Origin: Ascaris suum
Taxonomy: Eukaryota; Nematoda; Chromadorea; Rhabditida; Ascarididae
Reading direction: 5' to 3'
Length of the DNA stretch: 64,000 nucleotides
Assembly (NCBI GenBank): GCA_013433145.1
Contig: CM024169.1
Span: 6,798,501-6,862,500, forward strand
Numbering within the stretch: the first letter of the stretch is position 1; each line of letters opens with the position of its first letter. Below the pieces are notes generated by a model. The model was not told the origin of the DNA and did not search any database. It worked only from the letters and a program-made list of their open reading frames with translations. This document shows positions 42,420-64,000 of the stretch, in pieces. Made by a program: the position numbers and the translations under genes.

Positions 42420-45400
42420 AAAATGAACAAAATTTCATAATGACATAAGTAGATTCATTTTTTGCGCGGTGCACAATAGCGACCAAAAACGCTTTAGCAA
42501 AATGCTTCCATGATGGATAGGGAACTGTGTCAGCCGTGCCGAAGTGACATGGCTTTTCCCATCTACACACGTCTAACGGATGAATCGGATAATTCAGTTT
42601 ATTCTTCATTTTAATTTGGGAGCAGTGGAGAAATATAAACCAATCACAGATGCAACGTGTCTTTCGCAGACTTTTGAAGTATTTTTCTTTAAGAAAACCG
42701 CCTCTTGAATCTTCTCTGAACGCACGGATACACAGAGTTGTAAACAAACACATTCGGCCGTTTCAAAGAGTTGTGAGCATTGGCTACAACTACTTCACAT
42801 CAATTCCACCGAATTAAGACGATGAGGAGTTAAGACGCAAACATCAAGAAGTTTCGGAAATTAGTCGCAACAAAGCGTTAAGCCATGAATACAAAATGGC
42901 AGAAAATGTTGGGAATACCACAATAGAAGGCGAAAAGTCTCACGTATCTTCAGTGCTTCTGCAATCAGATCAACGCTCATTATTTTCGATCCATTCAAAT
43001 AAGGATATTTCTAGCGAATTTATCGCCAGCAAATTTTTAATTGCACCATGTGAAAGCCAGATCTTACAGTTTGTAGAAATTACCGAACCATAAATTTTGG
43101 CCAACAAAGTAAATCGCACACTCAGAAATTATCAGCCCCAAGGTTTTCTGGGAATTGGTGGTGGGCGGGACATGATTAAGTCGTATATGGCGAAAATCAG
43201 GAACCGCCATCTCAGTGAAGTGCCGCAAACCCACCTACCTAGATCAATTCTATAAGGTGCCAAGTGAAGCTAAACCACTGCATTCTGAGTGTCGACAGCG
43301 ATTAGACGAAGCACCGCGTCTAGTCAGCTGTTCGCACATCATGCAACTGTTATTTGGTGCATGCCGACTGATTTACAACAGCTCATTGATTAACGATGAT
43401 TTCTTAATGTAAAATAGGGAAATGTTAGAGCATATTAACAGCTGATCTCGTCGTTTCAGAGAATAAAAATAAGACAACTGGGTGAGTGAAAGGGTGAACA
43501 AAAGATTGCGTCACATTTTGAAACCTCATTTGCGGGATTTCTGAAGTCCTTAAAATGGGCAGTCCCGTTATTAAACACTGATTCGACTACAAGATGGGCT
43601 GTATTCTATTCTCCGATCAGTTCTAAATGGGCAACAAAATGGGCAGTTCAGCCCAATTCCAATCATACTCGCGAATGGGATGGAGTTTAGCGCAGACTCA
43701 TTCCATCCCTGAGCATCCGAAACGCAATTAATTAGTAAGGCTTATAATACTGTGAAAGATGTGAAAGAGAAACCCTGCACACAAAGAGAAACTCATATCG
43801 CTCATTTGATTTAGTTTCAAAATGAATGCCACAGTGGCATCCTTCAACATGCAAAAAAGTCATCCGCATCAACTTTCCAGGTCACTGGCACACTAAACAG
43901 TCATTGCGTTTAAGAACCACAGCGGCGCCACTTGCAACATGCTATTTACTGCGAAAAAATCACAACCAGACACCACTGCGCACTCATACTTGCCACGGTC
44001 ATTCTTTACATGCCGACCGAAAGCACACAAATTAAATGACCAACCGCTATAGATGTTGTGGGCAAAATCATCAATCAAATTTATACGACATCTTGAACTT
44101 ATACAGCACTGATCGCTCACATTTGTTCATTACATTCAAGACCCAACCCACCCCATCGTATCATTTGGTCGAACAACATGACCAGATTCGAGCGAAAACC
44201 ACTTCGCTCTTGGGAGATATAGCATAAATTATTTCCATTTTGGCATAAGTGGAAGAATTTCGTGGAAGTTAACACTCATTACAGCATCAAATCACAAACG
44301 ATCCCTGCTTAACACTGTTTAGCTGACAGATGTACATGTTTGCGCAGTGATAAACTTGAGAACGAAAAAAAAGTTAGAGAAGAAAGAGAACAGAAAATTT
44401 ATGCAAACTGACCTGGACCTGTAATCACTGACTCCACGAATTACAGTCGAAACACTTCGAACGAAAACGTTTGCAAATAACGAATTTGACTGAATCATTT
44501 CGTGTGAGATGAGAGATTACAAAAAAAAAACTCAATTAATAGATACTACAAAATTCATCAGAGGCAATGCAGAACAAAATCTTTTAGAGGAAGAGGCGAA
44601 TTATGCTAAAAACAATCGCACACTTTTAGCGAACTGCCATAAATATTCAGTTACCATACGATAAAGACGACTGGTGATTGCATACTTCTCAATTGGCCTA
44701 ATACGTCACCTGCAGTCAGTTCTCTCAACTATGAGGCGAAAAGAGCAGCAACCTTTGCTTATTTTTGCAACTCGTACAAAAAGTTAAACAGATAAAAATC
44801 ACACAGTGGTGAAAACAATCTGCGGAAGCAAGCCATTCTTATGCTACCCGATAAGGCGAATTACGTGTGCCAACTCGCAAATTTTGTGCGAACAGTTGAT
44901 ATTTCCGTCCTCATTACTTAAATGCAGCATATTCACCTCGCATAAAGATTATCGCCTATATTCCACTTCTCTTTTCCGCTAAAACTGTTTCAAAATTGAA
45001 GAGATAACAGCATTTACATGAACAGTTTGAGAAAGGTATCATTTGCATTCCGCCCCTCAAACTAACCGATTTCATCGATTATCAATAAGTAACACAACAC
45101 GAGGAAAGATATTTTTAGGTGACCTGAATGCTCCTACAGGTCTCCACTTTCTAGCAGTCCGACTCTTGCAAAGTAAAATGGAAACGGTAGAAACCGTACG
45201 CCCAATTTTTGGTGCACTAATCGCATACAATCCCTACCGAGGAGCAACGAACAACTTCAAAAGTGGTATAGAAAGTCGCCGTATGGTTTATGCTATATCC
45301 GATAAAATTCATGCCCTAGCTTCAGTTCCTCAAAAGTCGAAACTTTTGAACAGACGAACAGAGAGACGCACAGATACGACATCGCCACAATGCATTTCAC

Positions 45401-47025
45401 ACAAAGATGTAAATCACAAGAAGGCTGACGCCGCATTCGCCTCTTTCTTCCTCATACAACAACAAGTTTCTTATGCATTTCAAGAAACACGATGACGAAA
45501 AAATGCACATCGATACTGAACAAAAATTAGCACTTTCACAACCGCAAAGGAATGTGATGAAAAGAAAATCGTCGGATTGGTTGTATCGAAACGAAAGTAC
45601 TGTAATCTAGACACAATACCACATTTGTTGCTAGGCTGTACAGATAACACCCTATTGCTGGCAAATAGTATGCATTTCACTACTTTAGCTAGACTAATTC
45701 CACCTTCAAAACCTTCAAGTTCATGCCAGAAAAAAAAGAAAATATCAGCGCAAGTCACTCCTACCTAACAAGCACAATCCACTGGATCACCTCATCCAGT
45801 CGAGTTAACGACGAACTTTCACACTGAAAACGAAACTTCCTATACGCCTACGAAAGTGACAAAGCAAAAAGAATGGTATCAACCCAGCAACAACAAACTC
45901 AGATAATAATGCATAAAAAATATAAACAAACCATAACTGAAAACACTTTGGAAAACAGGAAGGTCCATAAAACCTCCTAAAACGTCCTGAGAGCTCATGT
46001 ATTCCGAAAATCCTCAGATCCCCTCCTCCATCCATTTGAAATACCCCCTCAACTATTTCTCTCATATTAATAAGCATGAGTTTTGCGCAGCAAATTTCAT
46101 TCATACGTTAAATCAATGTGTTAGTGCATATGTAAAAGCTCACCAACAGGAATTCAAGCAATGCGACAATGAACAACGGAAAAACTTCGAAAGTATGGAG
46201 AAAATGGAAGACGATTGCCTTCCATATGAAATACAACAATTCGCGATTACGACCAAAAAAAGCAAAGGAATGAGATAAATCCTCCAAGCAAGTGAGGTCG
46301 ATTTCATGTGACACTGGAAATGTCAATTCCTACTCAAAAACTTCATGAAAGCGACTCAGCGAAAATTAAATTTCTTCAAACATTCGTCCTTATTTTCGAC
46401 ATTGAAGGAATGATAAACGGAAACGAGATGTCCAAACCCAAATGACGATACCATTCAGTTATAATTACCTCATATCACAAAATCCAGCACGCATCTAAAC
46501 TGCAAATGTTGTTAGTTAACCAACTTCACGAAAGGACCCAGCATTTCAAGCTCTTAGTTTAGTTAATTTGGGACATTTCTGAAGAGTCTGCAAATGTAAT
46601 GACGGAGTGAGCTGCCAAATGATGTAAAACGTACGTAAATAAAGATGCGCTAAAGAAAGAGAAACCGACCAAACTTTTAAGTGAGGTAAAGACGGCAAAC
46701 AACGAGGAAACATTAGACAATAATATACCCTTAACAAAGCGCAAGTTTAATGAATTCGTTAACACAGCTACTATAACAAATACAACTGAAATCCGTCCAC
46801 TGACTCAAAGGGGAAAATTCCCGGCAAGACAATGACGCATCGAAGAATCCATTGGTAAACATTCTGAACTGCTGCTTTAACGACAAATACCGCTCCGAAA
46901 ATTTCAGTGAGCCTCTTTGTTGCACCAATGTTTTTAAAGGAATGTTTAGTGACCTGCCCACGAATAATATTATAATGCAGTAAATAAACAATAAGAATAA
47001 ATAAATGACGCCATCAAATGCCACA
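42420..47025. other. Intergenic region between the two convergent genes
   Basis: Several ORFs of 90-150 codons on both strands (for example plus 45043-45495, minus 42388-42753) without splice support or domain resemblance. The neuropeptide gene (+) and RabGAP gene (-) converge here. Confidence 0.35.
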
Positions 47026-61238
<14,213 letters not shown>

Positions 61239-61239
61239 C

Positions 61240-64000
61240 TGGAAAATATTGAATATGGTGTCAGAGTTGCTTCTTTGACTTACGTCATAATGTTCCCATC
61301 GAAATCGCGAAAGGGAAATTGCAATATTTGAACAAAACACATTACATAGAGAAAATAGCACTGTATGCATTCAGTCAACACTTTACTGTTGCATAAAGAA
61401 TCATACATTGCATATATTTGTTTTTCCGACAAAAGAAGGAAGAATATGTAAACAAGACGAATAACGATGTACAATAAAATATAGCAAACTTCTCAAAAAT
61501 GAACACTGAACATACAAATATTGTTGCATTCAATCATTTCACTCAAGAAGCAGCAAACTGGCGAGTGACAAGAAAACTGGCAAAGAAAAGCGACATAGAA
61601 TGGGAGAGACGGAGAGGGAAGGAAAAAGGGAGTAGAGGAAATCATCGTGGAGGAAAAAAGCACAATGTAAACGATGAAGCCCTCAGCATATGGTTTATCT
61701 CGTTCAAATGGCGCACGTTTTGTAATGCTGTGTGGTCGCTCATCTTGTCACAACATTCAGTGCTTCTCGTCAGGCCGTGATTCTCATCAAGAAAACATTT
61801 TGTTTTAGCACTCTTGCTTGTATAAGCAGCCAACATTTCTTCCATAAGCAAATATAAAGCAATCGAGCAATCAGCAATGAATCGCAATAAATAGGAACCG
61901 CTATTCCCTGCTATGTGTTCTTTGTAATTCCCTGCAATGTTTCGCTTTCGATAATTGCACAAAATCACATAGCAAGGCTGTCTTATCGCACATTTCTAAT
62001 GAACATTTCTATGCTTTATCATTGAGAATGTTCTCTAATCATCGCTGACTGCAGAAACATGTTGAGCATCGAATTTATACTCACATCCGAAAGGACAAAT
62101 AAGGAGAATCCACAAAGACAACTGCAGCTCTTTAACTAACGAAACTGATAGTGTTTTCATAGGTGAAAGCTGATTGCATCATGAAGATGTTAGGCAAAAA
62201 AAGGAGCTGAAGCAGATTAATGGGAAGCCATGACAACACGAGACAGCTGTTGCAACAGCAATAGATACATATTCAGCGAGTGACAACGGAAATGCGCTTC
62301 ATATTGACAACACAAGAGAAAAACAGCACTTGTGTCCACCCTTGTATGAAGAGGGAGGAAGATCGAAGGATAATAACGAGTGCTCTCCTTAGCTCAAATT
62401 ACAGCTGTTTTTCTCTCTCGTCGCCTGCAAAACATGACGAAAAATTTGTGCTGTGTGAAAATGAAGAACGAACGCTTGCTATTTTCTTCCTAATTGTTTT
62501 ATTTGTTTCAATTTCGCTTCCTACCTTCTACGAACTTGCAAAAATTGCATTCTCGTTCCTTTTGCCCTCTCTGGAAGTGTTTCCCATTGCTGAGAGACTT
62601 TCTTTATAGACATCCATCAAGAATAAGCGAACTTGCAAGCAAACAATGAACCAGTTTGCCAATGAGTTTTCATGATGGCCCAAAAACTATACGACGTCGT
62701 CAAACTTAAACAGAAAAAAAAATCGGATTCACACTTGCTTCCATCCGACTGTCAACTAAACGCTTCATCTCATCTTCAGCAACAACTTTCCATCCTAAAT
62801 GTGACATCGATTCTTGTTGGCAATACACGAATACTCTTTTAAAACTATGTGGGGAGAGCTAGAACTGAAGCTCGCTTAAGTGCCGATAGGGCTAAACGAG
62901 CCATTCAACGTGCAGGCGGGTGCTTCATCAATTTCCAATGAGCATTTAAAAGATATTTTGAGCACTAAGCAAAACTGTGTAGGCATAACGATGCACTCAT
63001 GAAACATTTCGCCCTACGGGAAAAAGAACAATATCATCGATGAAAGCTAGAGGAAATGACAGCCGAAACGAGCTGAAGACAACGAATACAAGAAGAAATA
63101 TTAAATGAACAGAATGCCAACTGAACATTGACAAAGTGAATGAGGGGAATGTAGTGAAAAATTAAGGGGGAAATTTGAATTTATTTAAAATGCAAAAATT
63201 TCTTCACGAGAATTTGAAAAAAAACCTCGAAAATAGTAAGCGTATGAAACGATATGGATAGTTCAATATGATGAAAGAATAAAAGCATTCATAAACGAAT
63301 TAAAAATGGGACTCTTGCAATGAACAGTTAACGAGAACAAAGAAATGAAACCATCGAACAACACAATCAATAAATTCAAAAAAGGTGAATAAGGCACACT
63401 GTAAACGTTTGGAAGAGACAGAAACCCATCGCAGAAAAAAAAACGCTTATCTGAAATGATTTTCTTCTATTCTTTTCAATGAATAACAAAGACGAATGAA
63501 GTCTGAAATATTATTCAGTAGCACTCCTTCAGAGATGAAAAGCAAGGAGAAGGCGAAAGCCACAACAACGCTGACCCGAGAAAAACGATCTTGCAAAGCA
63601 CTGAATATGAATATAAGTGCTACATTTTGAATCGCATAAAAAGACGTTTTTGGTTCTAATTCACGAATGACATTTCAATTTGGTTTTAATTTAGTTCAGT
63701 AGTTTTAATTCCCTTTTTGATATGTAAATAAATGAATGAAAAGGGATTCAGTCTCGTACTTAACCGCTAATTTAATTTCGGAGACGTAATTTCGATGCTG
63801 CAAATTCTCTTAGTATTACAGTTTTGCCTTTTCAAAAATGCCACCCGCCCTCGACCACACACCCTATCGCCTTGCTTCAGACTCTATCCTTCAAATTTGT
63901 AAAAGATGACGACATCACCTTCGTTAAAAACATAACAGGTACAAAAATCTGTGATTCACGTGTGCAAACTCTCCTTATCATTAGGCACTTATCGTACTGT
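61240..64000. other. 5' flank or long intron of the RabGAP gene
   Basis: Apart from the exon at 62739-62858 no PTB or kinesin-like segment was found on the minus strand. If a long isoform exists, its first exons lie beyond 64000. Confidence 0.35.
62739..62858 (-). CDS. Minus-strand exon upstream of RabGAP, parent gene uncertain
   Basis: Acceptor GCTTCAGTTCTAG, then 40 open codons reading LSPHSFKRVFVYCQQESMSH, LGWKVVAEDEMKRLVDSRME. The exon can end phase 0 at a GC donor (GAA/GCAAGTG) or 4 nt later at GT. With the GC donor it joins in phase to the exon at 61238. I do not recognise the segment as part of the RabGAP1 PTB or kinesin-like region, so it may be a diverged 5' exon or another gene. 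Confidence 0.45.

Noticed and set aside
42388..42753. 121-codon minus ORF with PIHPLDVCRWEKPCHFG
   Set aside because: Overlaps the 3' UTR/polyA region of the neuropeptide gene on the opposite strand; length not above chance.
45043..45495. 150-codon plus ORF containing GDLNAPTG, briefly like an endonuclease GDFN motif
   Set aside because: No other RTE-type endonuclease or RT motif nearby in any frame.

Overview
This window looks like nuclear DNA from a nematode, probably a parasitic species with large introns. The evidence is short coding exons (about 70-190 nt) separated by AT-rich introns of roughly 0.2-2.5 kb, TTTCAG-type acceptors directly in front of start codons (the usual look of spliced-leader sites), a nematode-style RFamide neuropeptide precursor, and a RabGAP1/TBC-11 orthologue. 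There are no operons of the bacterial kind, no rRNA or tRNA gene that I can see, and no CRISPR. Most long open frames here are chance or antisense, so genes were rebuilt exon by exon from splice sites, reading phase and protein resemblance.

Layout. 1-0.93 kb (+): decayed Penelope-like retroelement with an RT YIDD motif. 2.3-6.9 kb (+): a five-exon gene for a ~234-aa basic-tailed protein, tentatively a Pol I RPA34-like subunit. 7.3-36 kb: gene-poor, AT-rich sequence with repeats, a 240-bp TA array, and several isolated candidate exons on both strands (7.3, 8.0, 15.9, 22.6, 30.9-31.6 kb) whose parent genes I could not close. 31.7-33.4 kb holds repeat-like sequence, including an inverted pair of diverged copies of one element. 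36.6-42.3 kb (+): the most interesting locus, a signal peptide exon followed by three exons encoding four peptides ending in -LRFG plus dibasic sites, i.e. an FMRFamide-like (FLP-26-like) precursor; its last intron holds a possible antisense two-exon gene end. 47.0-61.2 kb (-): a RabGAP1/TBC-11 type Rab GTPase-activating protein, followed in at least 16 exons with matching phases from the inter-domain linker through the TBC domain to the C-terminal coiled coil and a conserved terminal motif. A further minus-strand exon at 62.7-62.9 kb may be a 5' exon of the same gene; the PTB domain expected upstream would lie outside the window.

Functionally the named genes are unrelated neighbours: a probable nucleolar transcription subunit, a secreted neuropeptide precursor, and a membrane-traffic GAP. 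Exon edges are inferred by eye; those with weak splice sites are flagged.
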